The notes under the pieces were generated by a model. The model saw only the letters and a program-made list of their open reading frames with translations, was not told the origin of the DNA and did no database searches. A stretch of 64,000 bases of DNA from Streptomyces sp. SLBN-118 (lineage in GTDB: Bacteria > Actinomycetota > Actinomycetes > Streptomycetales > Streptomycetaceae), in the NCBI RefSeq assembly GCF_006715635.1, contig NZ_VFNP01000001.1:1240001-1304000 (forward strand), given 5' to 3'. A program made the translations under genes and the position numbers. Below are positions 26,883 to 37,281 of the stretch, piece by piece (the stretch's first letter is position 1; every line of letters starts with the position of its first letter).

Positions 26883-29800
26883 TTGACCCGGTTCCAGCGA
26901 CTGATGGCCGGATACTTCGTCGTCGTGATCCCGCTCACCGTCGTGTACCTGACGATTCCGGGCAGCCGCGACGTCACCTGGGCCGCCATCGGCATCCTCG
27001 GCGTCTGCGCCATTCTCCTGGGCATCCGGATCAACCGGCCGACCCACCGCTGGCCGTGGTTGGTGCTGGCCGCCGCCGCGTTCACCTTCACCGTCGGCGC
27101 CACCACTTACAACATCCTCAACACCTTCTTCAACCAGCAGAATCCATTTCCCTCACTGGCCGACGTCTTCTATCTGGCGGCGTATCCGCTGTTCGCCATC
27201 GGGCTGTACGGGTTCATCAGGTATCGCGCGACAGGGCGGGATCTGGCGAATCTGCTGGACGCGTTGATCCTGGCCTCCGGCCTGGCTCTGCTTTCCTGGG
27301 TCTACCTGATCGCGCCTTATGCCGAGGCCGCCGACATGACCTGGACTCAGCGAGCGATCTCGATCGCCTACCTGGTCGGTGACGTGCTGATGCTGGCGAT
27401 GCTCGTGCGGCTGCTCGCTCCCGGCGATGTGCGCGGCCCTGCGATTCAGCTCCTCACCGTCGGCACGCTCGGCATCCTCTGCTCCGACGTCCTCTACAAA
27501 CGTCTCCAGCTCAATGGAACCTGGCGGGACGGCACCCCGATGGATCTGGGCTGGGTCGTCTTCTTCACCGCCTGGGGTCTGGCGGCGCTGCATCCCTCCA
27601 TGGTGGAACTGACGGCACGAATGCCCGAGCGGCGCCCGGGCATCCGCGTCCGGCGGCTCGTCATACTCGCCCTGGCCGCGCTGGTCGTTCCCTCAGTGCT
27701 CCTGTACGAATCCCTGAGCGGCTCTGTGGACGATGCGGCTGCCATCGCGGTGGGCTCGATCGTTCTCTTCCTCCTCGTACTCGCCCGTCTTTCGGTCCTG
27801 GTCGCATCCCAATTGAAGGCCGTGAGCCGCGAACGGGGCCTTCAGGCCGGGGCCGCGTCGGTGGTGGCGGCGGCCAGCCTGAAGGAGATCGCGAATGCGG
27901 TCCAGGGAGCGGCGGACGTGTTCTTCGGGGCGGGGACGCCCCACGAGGCCGTCCTGCTGACCACGGACCAGGGTGAGTCCAGGCTCCACAGCGTGCGCAC
28001 GACGTCGCGCGTCTGGGACTGGCGCCTCGACTGGACCGACGAGACCGCTGAGGCGTGGCTGCCCGCATTCCTCGCCCGTGAGACGCAGGTCGTGGGGGTC
28101 GAGGACCTCGGGGAGTCCGCAGCCTCCGAGTTGGGGGACCTGCCATACGCACTGCTGTGTCCGCTGTCCTTCCCGGACCGCCCGACCGGTGACTCGCTGG
28201 TCGGTGCGCTGGTCGTGGCGGGGCCGGAGCGGAGCCTGGCGGAATTGCGGGGGTCGTTCGAGACCCTGGCCTCGCAGGTCGCGCTGGCGGTGGAACGCGT
28301 CGCGCTCGACAAGGAGGTCAACCGCCGCAACAGTGAGGCGTACTTCCGCACCCTCGTGCACAACGCCTCGGACGTCATCCTGATCCTCGACGACGACAAC
28401 ACCATCAAGTACGCGAGCCCGTCCGCCGAGGGCATGTTCCGCCGGTCCCCGCTGTACGGAGTGCGACTCGGCGACCTGGTGGCGGACCAGGACAGTGAGC
28501 GGGCGATGGAGTCGCTGGCGCGGATGCGCACCGAGGACGACCTGGACAGCCGCGACGACTGGCAGGTCCTGCAGCAGGGTGGCGCACTCATCGATGTGGA
28601 GGTCCGATGCAGCAATCTGCGGCACGACCAGACCGTCCACGGGCTGGTCCTCACGCTTCGGGACGTGACCGAGCAGCGCAAACTGGAGCAGGAACTCACC
28701 TACCGCGCCTTCCACGATTCACTCACCGGCCTCCCCAACCGCGTGCTCCTGCTGGAGCGCATCGAGCGCGCGCTGCTGCGCGGACGCAGGGCCTCCACGC
28801 TCACCTGCGTACTGTTCGTGGACCTGGACGAATTCAAGATGGTCAACGACACGAGGGGCCACCCGGTGGGGGACGAACTCCTCGTGGCCGTGGCCCGGCG
28901 GTTGACCGGAACACTGCGGGTCAGTGACACGGCGGCGCGTCTGGGGGGTGACGAGTTCGCTGTGCTCATGGAGGGTGCAAAGGAACCGGCAGCCGCGGAA
29001 GTGCTCGCGGGACAGATCATCCAGAGCCTCTCCCAGCCGTTCCGGCTCTCGAGCGGGATGGTCAGCATTTCGGCCAGCGTGGGGATATCCAGCGCGCAGG
29101 ACAGCTCCAACGCGGAAGAACTGCTCGCACACGCCGACTTGGCCCTGTACGCCGCGAAAACGGCCGGGAAACGGCAGTGGCGCAGCTATCAGGCGCAGTT
29201 GAACGCCGGAATGCTGGAGCGGCACGAGCTCCAGGCGAGCCTTGAAAGCGCCATCGCCGCCGAGGCGTTCCATGTGCGCTATCAGCCCATTGTGGAGATC
29301 GCCACCGGCGAGGTCGCCGGCTTCGAGGCGCTGGTCCGCTGGCCGCAGGACCGGCGCGGTCTGGTGCCTCCCGACCAGTTCATCGCGCTCGCCGAGGAGA
29401 CCGGGCACATCATGCCGCTCGGCGGCTGGGTGCTCGAACACGCCGCCGCCCATGTGGCCCGCTGGCAGCGGGTGGTGCCACGGCCGGAGCCCCTGAACCT
29501 CAACGTCAACGTGTCAGCCCGTCAGTTCCGCGACCCCGGGTTCCTCGACCAGGTGCGCCGCGTCCTCGACACGTCCGGCCTGGCGAGCGGTTCGCTGGTG
29601 CTGGAGTTGACGGAGACCGTCCTCATGAATCGCGACGACCAGATACGGTCGGTGATGAGGACGCTGAAGGAACTCGGTGTGGGGATGGCCATCGACGACT
29701 TCGGCACCGGCTTCTCGTCGCTCAGCTACCTCCGTGAATTCCCGATCGACGTGCTCAAAGTCGACAAGTCGTTCATCGACGACATCAGCGTCGACGAACA

Positions 29801-31364
29801 GCAAGTCGCCCTGGTCGAAGGCATTGTGCGCATTGCCGACACCCTTGGCCTCCAGGTCATAGCCGAAGGCATCGAAGAGGTGGAGCAGCGCGACCGGTTG
29901 GCGGCCATCGGCTGCCGGTTCGGGCAGGGTTATCTGTTCGCCCGCCCGATGACAGCGGACCAGGGCGAACAACTCCTCAGGAGCGCCAGCGAACACCAGG
30001 CCCCACGGCTGATCAGCAGCACGACGACGCGTCGGACGGCCCGCATTCGCCGGAGCACCGCCGACGTGGGCCCGCTGTCGTCGACCGGTGGTGAAGGCGC
30101 GGTCGACGACGCTCACGCGCGCAAGACGCTGACACCCAGCGACGTGCGACGCGACCCACGCTGGGGAGACCTCGAACACCTGCGGCGTTCCAGCCCGATG
30201 TGCGATGCGGTCATCGACGAGGTCCGCGGCCGGCACCTGCGCTGCGGTGACCACTGGCTCATCGACTTCGCGTCGTGCAACTTTCTGGGCTTCGACCTCG
30301 ACCCCGAAATCATTGACGCGATCGAGCCACAGGTACATCGTTGGGGCACCCACCCGAGCTGGTCGCGGCTGAACGGCAGTCCCAGCCTCTACCCGGAGAT
30401 CGAGGAGCGGCTCACCGAACTGCTCGACGCGCCCGACACGTTGCTGCTCCCGACCATCACGCTCATCCATGCCTCCGTGATCCCGGTGATCGGCGGCGAG
30501 GGCCACATCTTCATCGAGGCACGCGCACACCGCACGGTCTACGACGGCTGTCTGGTCGCCCGGGGACACGGCGCCACGGTGCAGCGGTTCCATGCCGAGC
30601 GGCCGGACGAACTCGACGCTCTGCTGCGCACCGCTCCGGCCGATTCCACCCGGCTGGTGTGCCTGGACGGGGTCGACAGCATGAGCGGGAACCTGCCCAA
30701 CCTGGCTGAACTGGCGGGTGTCTGCCGGGCTCGGGACGCATTGATGTACATCGATGACGCGCACGGCTTTGGGATCATCGGCGAACGCCGTGCCGACGAG
30801 ACGTCCCCGTACGGCTCCCGCGGCAACAGCGTCGTCCGCCATCTCGGGGAGACCTACGACGACATCATCCTGGTCGGCGGATTCTCCAAGGCGTACTCGT
30901 CCATGCTGGCGTTCCTTGCCCTTCCGACATGGCTGAAGGACCATCTCAAGGTCGCCGCCGCACCGTACCTCTACTCCGGATCCGCGCCAACGGCCTCGCT
31001 CGCCACCGCGCTCGCCGGCCTGGATGTCAACGACCGGCGGGGTGACGCCATCCGCGCCGATCTGCATCGCAAGACGATGCGCGTACTGGACCATGTCAGC
31101 GCCCTTGGCATCTTCACGCCCAACACCACTGGGCTGCCCGTCATCGGGATTCCGCTCGCCGAGGGCTCGGATCTGGATGCGGCCGCGAAGTTCCTCTGGG
31201 ACCACAAAATCTACGTCACGCTTGCGGCCTATCCGATTGTCCCGCGTGATCGGGTCGGAGTGCGGATCCAGGTCACCGCCAAGAACAGCGATGAGGACAT
31301 CGACCGGCTCAACGAGACGCTTTCGGCCTTCGCCGAGCGGTTCGAACTCCAAATGCGGCCCTGA
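26883..31364 (+). CDS. Membrane GGDEF-EAL c-di-GMP protein fused to a PLP-dependent alpha-oxoamine-synthase-family domain
   Basis: About 1493 residues from a TTG at 26883 that has AGGAGG 9 bp upstream; an in-frame start at 26808 lacks an RBS. Residues ~5-310 contain about eight to ten membrane helices. A GAF-like region (~330-465) and a PAS domain (~475-595) follow. The GGDEF domain has RLGGDEF near 688 and an intact RxxD inhibitory site five residues before it. The EAL domain (~770-1035) keeps FEALVRW, ELTET, DDFGTG, KVDKSF and GQGY, so both enzymes look active. After a ~50-residue linker, residues ~1088-1493 form a full alpha-oxoamine-synthase fold with CNFLGF, IDDAHGFG and the PLP Lys in GGFSKA (Lys1336). 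Confidence 0.88.
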   Translation: MTRFQRLMAGYFVVVIPLTVVYLTIPGSRDVTWAAIGILGVCAILLGIRINRPTHRWPWLVLAAAAFTFTVGATTYNILNTFFNQQNPFPSLADVFYLAAYPLFAIGLYGFIRYRATGRDLANLLDALILASGLALLSWVYLIAPYAEAADMTWTQRAISIAYLVGDVLMLAMLVRLLAPGDVRGPAIQLLTVGTLGILCSDVLYKRLQLNGTWRDGTPMDLGWVVFFTAWGLAALHPSMVELTARMPERRPGIRVRRLVILALAALVVPSVLLYESLSGSVDDAAAIAVGSIVLFLLVLARLSVLVASQLKAVSRERGLQAGAASVVAAASLKEIANAVQGAADVFFGAGTPHEAVLLTTDQGESRLHSVRTTSRVWDWRLDWTDETAEAWLPAFLARETQVVGVEDLGESAASELGDLPYALLCPLSFPDRPTGDSLVGALVVAGPERSLAELRGSFETLASQVALAVERVALDKEVNRRNSEAYFRTLVHNASDVILILDDDNTIKYASPSAEGMFRRSPLYGVRLGDLVADQDSERAMESLARMRTEDDLDSRDDWQVLQQGGALIDVEVRCSNLRHDQTVHGLVLTLRDVTEQRKLEQELTYRAFHDSLTGLPNRVLLLERIERALLRGRRASTLTCVLFVDLDEFKMVNDTRGHPVGDELLVAVARRLTGTLRVSDTAARLGGDEFAVLMEGAKEPAAAEVLAGQIIQSLSQPFRLSSGMVSISASVGISSAQDSSNAEELLAHADLALYAAKTAGKRQWRSYQAQLNAGMLERHELQASLESAIAAEAFHVRYQPIVEIATGEVAGFEALVRWPQDRRGLVPPDQFIALAEETGHIMPLGGWVLEHAAAHVARWQRVVPRPEPLNLNVNVSARQFRDPGFLDQVRRVLDTSGLASGSLVLELTETVLMNRDDQIRSVMRTLKELGVGMAIDDFGTGFSSLSYLREFPIDVLKVDKSFIDDISVDEQQVALVEGIVRIADTLGLQVIAEGIEEVEQRDRLAAIGCRFGQGYLFARPMTADQGEQLLRSASEHQAPRLISSTTTRRTARIRRSTADVGPLSSTGGEGAVDDAHARKTLTPSDVRRDPRWGDLEHLRRSSPMCDAVIDEVRGRHLRCGDHWLIDFASCNFLGFDLDPEIIDAIEPQVHRWGTHPSWSRLNGSPSLYPEIEERLTELLDAPDTLLLPTITLIHASVIPVIGGEGHIFIEARAHRTVYDGCLVARGHGATVQRFHAERPDELDALLRTAPADSTRLVCLDGVDSMSGNLPNLAELAGVCRARDALMYIDDAHGFGIIGERRADETSPYGSRGNSVVRHLGETYDDIILVGGFSKAYSSMLAFLALPTWLKDHLKVAAAPYLYSGSAPTASLATALAGLDVNDRRGDAIRADLHRKTMRVLDHVSALGIFTPNTTGLPVIGIPLAEGSDLDAAAKFLWDHKIYVTLAAYPIVPRDRVGVRIQVTAKNSDEDIDRLNETLSAFAERFELQMRP

Positions 31365-31438
31365 CGCCCCGGTCGCAGGCTGTTCACGGCGGTCAGGCGG
31401 CCAAAGGATCCGGAACCGGCTGCTCTCCGGCGACCCGG

Positions 31439-33250
31439 CTACGCTCCGGCCGGATTGCGGCCCGCTTCCGCCTCCGCCTCCCGCAGAGTGAAGGCCGTGT
31501 TGACCAGCGCGATATGGCTGAACGCCTGTGGTGTGTTGCCGAGTTGGCGGCGGATCACCGGGTCCCACTCCTCGGAGAGCAGCCCGACATCGTTACGCAC
31601 GTCGAGCACTCTCTCGAACACCGCGCGGGCCTCGTCCGGGCGCCCGGTGGTGGCCAGCGCGTCGGCCAACCACATCGAACATGCAAGGAAGGCACCCTCC
31701 GAGCCACGCAGCCCGTCCACGTCGTTCACCATGTGGTCCTGGCTTGCGTAGCGCCGCAGGAAGCCGTGGTGATCCAGCGTCCTGACCGCCGCCACGGTGC
31801 CGAGCACCCGGGGATCGTGAACCGGAAGGAAGCCCACTCTGGGGATGAGCAGCGCGGAGGCGTCCAGTACAGGGGCCCCGTAGTACTGCACGAAGGACCC
31901 CTTCTCGTCGTTCCAGCCGTCGCGGCACACCTCCCGGTGGATCTCTTTGCGCATGGCCCGCCATCGCTCCACCGAGTCGGTGCGCCCGGCCAGCTTCCAC
32001 ATCCGCAGGGCGCGGTCCACGGCCACCCAGCACATGATCTTGGAGTGGACGAACTGCCGCCGTGGGCCGCGGACCTCCCACAGCCCCTCGTCTGGCTCGC
32101 GCCAGTGCTCTTCGAGGTAGCTCATGAACGCGTGGACGAGGCTCCAGACGTGGCGCTCCATGGGGACACCGGACCGCAGGGCCAGATACAAGGCGTCCAG
32201 CACCTCGCCGTAGACGTCGAGCTGGAACTGCCCCACCGCCGCGTTTCCGAAGCGGACCGGCTCCGACCCCTCGTAGCCGGGCAGCCAGAAGGCCGACGAC
32301 TCTTCCGGCAGCCGCCGCTGGCCGGCCACGCCGTAGAGCGTCTGCAGGTCCGCCGGATCGCCCGCCATGGCGCGCAGAAGCCAGTCCGTCCAGGACACCG
32401 CCTCCTCCCGGAAACCGCTGCGCAGCAGGCAGGAGAGGGTGAGAGTGGAATCGCGGAGCCAGCAGAACCGGTAGTCCCAGTTCCGCTCACCGCCGATGCT
32501 CTCGGGCAGGGACGTCGTCGGCGCGGCGACGATACCCCCGGTGGGCGCGTAGGTGAGCGCCTTCAATGTGATCAAGGAGCGCACCACCGCGTCCCGCCAG
32601 GGTCCCTGGTAGCGGCACTTCGCCGCCCAGCGCTCCCAGAAATCGAGGGTTTCCAGCAGTGCGGTCGCCGGGTCCTCGGGCGGCGGGACCGGCATGTGCG
32701 AGGGTGACCAGCTGAGCATGAAGGCGAGGGTCTCGCCTTCCCGGACGGTGAAGTCGAAGTAGGTGCAGTCGTCGGTGGCGCGCACATCCACGCGCTGGTC
32801 GGCGCTCAGCCATGCGGAGTCGGGTCCGGCGACCGAGACCACGTAGGTACCGCGGGTGCGCGTCCAGGGAACGACACGGCCGTGGTTGAACCGGAGCCTC
32901 AGTTCTCCGCGCATGGCCACGGTCCCGGAGAGACCTTCCACGATGCGCACGACATGAGGCAGGTCGGCACGCGGAGGCATGAAGTCGGTGACGCTGACCG
33001 CGCCGTCGACCGAGTCCCAGATGGAGTCCAGCACAAGGGTGTCGCCGCGGTACGACCGGCGGTTGCACTGACTCCCGCCGACGGGCGAGATGCGCCAGTA
33101 CCCATTGTCGGGATTCCCGAGAAGCGCGGCGAAACAGGCAGGAGAATCGAAGCGGGGCACGCACAGCCAGTCGATCGCCCCGTCGCGGCTGATGAGGGCT
33201 GCCGTCTCAAGATCACCGACGACGGCATAGTCCTCGATCATCCCGGCCAT
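31439..33250 (-). CDS. GH15 family glycoside hydrolase (glucoamylase/trehalase-like)
   Basis: 603 residues with no signal peptide, so it is cytosolic. The N-terminal beta-sandwich begins IEDYAVVGDLETAALISRDG as in bacterial GH15 proteins. The (alpha/alpha)6 domain carries RNWDYRFCWLRDS near residue 260 and the second catalytic region GLLSEEWDP near 563. This subtype usually cleaves trehalose or maltodextrin with inversion. Length is normal. Promoter in the 320-bp gap toward the laccase gene. An in-frame ATG three codons downstream is an alternative start. Confidence 0.92.
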   Translation of the reverse strand: MAGMIEDYAVVGDLETAALISRDGAIDWLCVPRFDSPACFAALLGNPDNGYWRISPVGGSQCNRRSYRGDTLVLDSIWDSVDGAVSVTDFMPPRADLPHVVRIVEGLSGTVAMRGELRLRFNHGRVVPWTRTRGTYVVSVAGPDSAWLSADQRVDVRATDDCTYFDFTVREGETLAFMLSWSPSHMPVPPPEDPATALLETLDFWERWAAKCRYQGPWRDAVVRSLITLKALTYAPTGGIVAAPTTSLPESIGGERNWDYRFCWLRDSTLTLSCLLRSGFREEAVSWTDWLLRAMAGDPADLQTLYGVAGQRRLPEESSAFWLPGYEGSEPVRFGNAAVGQFQLDVYGEVLDALYLALRSGVPMERHVWSLVHAFMSYLEEHWREPDEGLWEVRGPRRQFVHSKIMCWVAVDRALRMWKLAGRTDSVERWRAMRKEIHREVCRDGWNDEKGSFVQYYGAPVLDASALLIPRVGFLPVHDPRVLGTVAAVRTLDHHGFLRRYASQDHMVNDVDGLRGSEGAFLACSMWLADALATTGRPDEARAVFERVLDVRNDVGLLSEEWDPVIRRQLGNTPQAFSHIALVNTAFTLREAEAEAGRNPAGA

Positions 33251-33569
33251 GATGCACTGTCACTGTCAGGGGCACCCGCCGGACGGACAACCCGTAGTAC
33301 ATACCTCCCGGCTGCCACGACCCCGACGCTGAATGCCCAGATCTTCCAAGCTCTCACGATGGCCGCCACAGTCGATGGAGTATCAGCCTTTCCGGTTCAG
33401 TTTGCCTTGGATGCAGCATAACTCCGCCTTTGTCACGGCGCGCGGCGCGGCAACCTGGACGAACCCGGGAGGCCCGGGCGGCGGACGCACCGGCTGGCGC
33501 GTTCACCCATATGGCCGAGTGGTGGGCGTGCCGGGGCACGCGAGCCCGGCAAGATCGGCCGGACAGGAC
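33251..33569. other. Intergenic region
   Basis: 319 bp between the GH15 start and the end of the laccase gene. It should hold the GH15 promoter. No ORF, repeat or strong hairpin was recognised. Confidence 0.4.
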
Positions 33570-34592
33570 CTAATGGCTGTGCCCGCCCACCTTGGCTTCC
33601 GAGTCGGGTTCGGGCCCGGCCTTCGCCGGGTGGTGCGGCTCGTAACCCGGAATCGTGCCGTCCGGCTTTGCCACCAGGAACAGCCCGGCCATGCCCATGT
33701 CGGAGTGGCTCTGGACATGGCAGTGGTACATCCATGCCCCCGCCCCCACGCTCTCGCCCGCGACGACCTGGAAACCGAACGAGTCCGCGGGGCCCGTGAT
33801 CTTGTTGTCGATGACGCGGCTGATGTCGTCCGGGCCCAGAAGCAGGCCGGTCCTGTTGTCCGCCCAGCGATGGCCGTGCATATGGAACGTGTGGTAGTAC
33901 TCGCCGTGCGTGATCATGATGATCTCGACGCGATCGCCCACCGTGGCCTGGAAGTTGGGGCTCGCGCTCGCCGGCTTGTTGTTGATCGTCATGTCGTTGA
34001 AGACGATCGTGAATTGCTTGTCCGGGAGGATGTCGCCCTTCCTGCGGACCACCACCGGACCGTAGAGACCTTTACGGATGCCGCCGGTGCCGTGGTCCGT
34101 GCCCACCACATGGTCGTGGTAGTGCCAGTAGCCTGCGCTCCCGGGGCGCCAGGTGCCGTCGGCACGCTTGCCCGGGGTGTGCGTGCGCCAGGTGTACGTC
34201 CGCGTGCCTCCCGGTTCGACATGACTCCTGCTCATCCGGGTGCCGTCGTTGGCGATGTCGTAGTCGACGCCGTGGGCATGCAGACTGACCGGAACGTCCA
34301 TCGTGTTCTCGAACTCGATGTGCAGTGTGTCGCCCTCGATCAGCTCGATGAGCGGGCCGGGAATCGACGCCTTCCCGCGCTCCAGGCCGTAGCCCATCTG
34401 GCCGTCCGCCAGCTTCTCCGCATACAGCGAGAGATGACGTACCCGGCCCCCGGCAGGAGCGGTCCTCGGCGCGCCCACCATCGACGCCGCGCTCGTCGCG
34501 CTCTGGGCGAAGGCCACCGATAACGATGTCACGCCCGTCGCCGCGACCGCGCTCCCCGCCAGCAGCCGCCGGTTGAAGCTTCGTCTGTCCAT
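33570..34592 (-). CDS. Two-domain multicopper oxidase (small laccase, SLAC type)
   Basis: 340 residues from the ATG at 34592, with GGAGAG about 7 bp upstream. A Tat signal [16 protein letters not shown] runs to about residue 30. All four copper-ligand clusters are visible: SLHAHGVDY near 105, [11 protein letters not shown] near 158, [10 protein letters not shown] near 235 and [14 protein letters not shown] near 290 (type 1 Cys and the axial Met). Length matches the 343-residue small laccases of Streptomyces, which are exported folded and trimeric. The C-terminal His-rich tail (PHHPAK...GGHSH) may bind copper. Divergent from the sugar-oxidation genes. Confidence 0.93.
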   Translation of the reverse strand: MDRRSFNRRLLAGSAVAATGVTSLSVAFAQSATSAASMVGAPRTAPAGGRVRHLSLYAEKLADGQMGYGLERGKASIPGPLIELIEGDTLHIEFENTMDVPVSLHAHGVDYDIANDGTRMSRSHVEPGGTRTYTWRTHTPGKRADGTWRPGSAGYWHYHDHVVGTDHGTGGIRKGLYGPVVVRRKGDILPDKQFTIVFNDMTINNKPASASPNFQATVGDRVEIIMITHGEYYHTFHMHGHRWADNRTGLLLGPDDISRVIDNKITGPADSFGFQVVAGESVGAGAWMYHCHVQSHSDMGMAGLFLVAKPDGTIPGYEPHHPAKAGPEPDSEAKVGGHSH

Positions 34593-34797
34593 GCCGAACT
34601 CTCCAGTCCTGTACGGGGTTTGACGGGCAGGGATGAGACACAAGTGCCCCCCGGACGGCGCCACGGTAGCCCGGTGATCTTCGTTTATCCACACCAAGGA
34701 CAAAGTTCGTGCCACTGCGGTCTTACCTATTGGCGAACCACGAAAAGGGGTCTAGTTTCCAAGGCTGTTGTTGTGACCACAGAGGGGTGGGTGACCC

Positions 34798-37281
34798 ATG
34801 CAGCGCACACCACATCACCGGTCGAGATCCCGAAGAAGCGCTCTGGCGGCGGCACTTGGGGTCGGCGCACTGACCGTGTCCCTGCTCGGGGGCGGTGATG
34901 TCGCCTCGGCCCGGACCTATCCGGAACCAGCGTCGACAACGTTGTCCTTACCGTCGCCCCCGGGCGGCCAGAAGGTGAAAGTCCTCGTCTTCCATGCCTC
35001 GGCCACCGCCGAGTCGCCGACCGTCGACGCGGGTATCGCGGCGATCGAGACCATCGGCCGGACGGGGCCCGCCGCGGGCCGGTTCACCACCGAGGCCACG
35101 GACGACGCCTCCGTCTTCACCGATGCCACCAAGCTCGGGAAGTACAACGCGGTCGTCTTTCTGACCGGCGGCGGCGATGTGCTCGACCCGGAGCAGGAGG
35201 CCGGGCTCGAGTCGTATCTGGAGGCCGGCGGAGGCTTCGTCGGCATTCATGACGCGGCGCGCACCGAGCCGTACTCCGACTGGTTCACCGGGCTGATCGG
35301 CGCCCGGCCGACCGGCGCGCCGAGCACGGTGCAGCGCGCGGTCGTCGAGGTCGGCGACCGTCAGCATCCAGCCACCGCGTCGCTTCCGCTGCAGTGGAAA
35401 CGGCCCGACGCATGGTTCAACTGGGCGGTGAATCCGTCCGGCAGCGTGCACACCGTGGCCCGTGTCAAAGAGAGTTCCTACAAGCCCGCCGCCGGCGCCA
35501 ACGGCTGGGACCACCCCGTCTCCTGGTGCCGTGACTACGACGGCGGCCGCTCCTTCTACACCGGCATGGGGGGTACGGTCGACAGCTTCGCCGAAACCGA
35601 CTTCCGCGACCATCTGCGCGGCGCCCTCGCCTGGACCACCCGCCTCTCGCACGCCGACTGCAAGGCCACCATCACCGCCAACTACACCGCCGAGCGAGTC
35701 ACCCGGCCCAACCAGCCGGGGCAGAACGACCAGATCGGCGAGCCGCACGGCCTGGTCACCGCCCCCGACGGGCGGGTGCTCTACATCGGCCGCGGCGGCG
35801 CCGACGCCGGCAAGCCCGTCGTCACCGACTGGAACAACCCCGACATCGGCAAGGGCCAGGGCGAGATCCATGTCTACGACCCGGAGACGAGGAAGGTCAC
35901 CCTCGCCGGAGCGCTGACCGTATTCGGCAACAAGGGCGGCGGCGACGAGCTGATCAAGGTCGAGGAAGGACTGCTCGGCATCGAGTTGGACCCCGGCTTC
36001 ATGACCAACGGCTGGGTGTATCTGCACTACACGCCGCACGCGCAGATCAACCGCGACACGCATATGGCCCAGCGCCGCGTCTCGCGCTTCACACTCGACC
36101 TGGCCGCCAACAAGCTGGATCTCGCCTCCGAGAAGGTACTGCTCACCTGGCCGGTGCAGATCCACAGCTGCTGCCACGCGGGCGGCGGCATGGCGTGGGA
36201 CTCGAAGGAGAATCTCTATATCGCCACCGGTGACAACAACTCCTCCGGTTTCAGCGGCGGTTACTCCGGCAACAACCCCCAGCCCAGCTTCAAGGGCGTG
36301 TCCTTCGCGGACGCTCGCCGCACCGCGGGCAACACCAACAACCTCAACGGCAAGATCCTGCGGATCCACCCCGAGGACGACGGGACGTACACGCTCCCGG
36401 CGGGGAACCTGTTCACCGGCAAGGAGCCGGACGAGGGCGGCGGCAAGACGCGCGGCGAGATCTATGTGATGGGCGTGCGCAACCCGGCACGTATCTTCGT
36501 CGACAAGTCGACGGACATTCTGTACGCGGGCTGGGTCGGTCCGGACGCGGGCGCACCGAGCACTACCTGGGGCCCGGCGAAGTACGACACCTTCTCCGCC
36601 ATCACCAGGGCGGGCAACCACGGCTGGCCGTACTGCATGGGCAACAAGCAGCCCTACCGGGACCGCAATCTGCCCGATCCGGCAAAGCCGCTCGGCTGGT
36701 ACAACTGCGACGCTCCGAGGAACGAGTCCCCCAACAACGACGGCCTGGTGAATCTGCCGCCCGTCACCTCCAACACCATCTGGTACTCGCCACAGGGCGG
36801 CGGCGTGGACTATCCGCGCGATGCGGCCGGCGTCCCCAGCTACCGGACGGATGAGCAGAAGATCCTGCTCCCCTGGCTCAAGGGCGGCGGCCAGGCGACC
36901 ATGAACGGCCCGGTCTACCGCTATGACGCGGCGAGCGCCAGCAAGGGCAAGTGGCCCTCGTACTGGGACGGGAAGTGGTTCGTCGGCGACTTCTACGACG
37001 GCGACCAGCCGCGGCACGCGGTGCTGACCGACCCGAAGACCGTCGGCAAGGGCGGGCTTCCCGTGCACGCCGAGTCCCTGAAGAAGATCATCCCGGTGGG
37101 GACGGACGGCATCCGCAATCTCATGGACTGGAAGTTCGCCCCCGACGGCTCGCTCTATGTCCTGGACTACGGCCGCGGATTCTTCACCTCCGACTCCAAG
37201 TCCGCGCTGTGGCACATCACATACAAGGGCGGCGAGCAGACACCGTCCGCCGACAAGCTGGCACGGAAGGCGGCGCGGTGA
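34798..37281 (+). CDS. Secreted ThuA-domain / PQQ-dependent sugar dehydrogenase fusion
   Basis: 827 residues, ATG with GAGGGG upstream. An Arg-rich signal peptide (SRSRRSALAAALGVGAL) ends near residue 39. Residues ~58-285 are a ThuA/trehalose-utilisation domain (VLVFHAS...GGGFVGIHDAA). Residues ~295-810 form a glucose/sorbosone-dehydrogenase beta-propeller (GLVTAPDGRVLYIGRGG, LLGIELDPGF, HSCCHAGGGMAWD, NHGWPYCMGN, PDGSLYVLDYG). ThuA proteins act on keto-sugars, so oxidation of an extracellular sugar is the likely role. The stop overlaps the next start by 4 bp. Confidence 0.9.
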   Translation: MQRTPHHRSRSRRSALAAALGVGALTVSLLGGGDVASARTYPEPASTTLSLPSPPGGQKVKVLVFHASATAESPTVDAGIAAIETIGRTGPAAGRFTTEATDDASVFTDATKLGKYNAVVFLTGGGDVLDPEQEAGLESYLEAGGGFVGIHDAARTEPYSDWFTGLIGARPTGAPSTVQRAVVEVGDRQHPATASLPLQWKRPDAWFNWAVNPSGSVHTVARVKESSYKPAAGANGWDHPVSWCRDYDGGRSFYTGMGGTVDSFAETDFRDHLRGALAWTTRLSHADCKATITANYTAERVTRPNQPGQNDQIGEPHGLVTAPDGRVLYIGRGGADAGKPVVTDWNNPDIGKGQGEIHVYDPETRKVTLAGALTVFGNKGGGDELIKVEEGLLGIELDPGFMTNGWVYLHYTPHAQINRDTHMAQRRVSRFTLDLAANKLDLASEKVLLTWPVQIHSCCHAGGGMAWDSKENLYIATGDNNSSGFSGGYSGNNPQPSFKGVSFADARRTAGNTNNLNGKILRIHPEDDGTYTLPAGNLFTGKEPDEGGGKTRGEIYVMGVRNPARIFVDKSTDILYAGWVGPDAGAPSTTWGPAKYDTFSAITRAGNHGWPYCMGNKQPYRDRNLPDPAKPLGWYNCDAPRNESPNNDGLVNLPPVTSNTIWYSPQGGGVDYPRDAAGVPSYRTDEQKILLPWLKGGGQATMNGPVYRYDAASASKGKWPSYWDGKWFVGDFYDGDQPRHAVLTDPKTVGKGGLPVHAESLKKIIPVGTDGIRNLMDWKFAPDGSLYVLDYGRGFFTSDSKSALWHITYKGGEQTPSADKLARKAAR

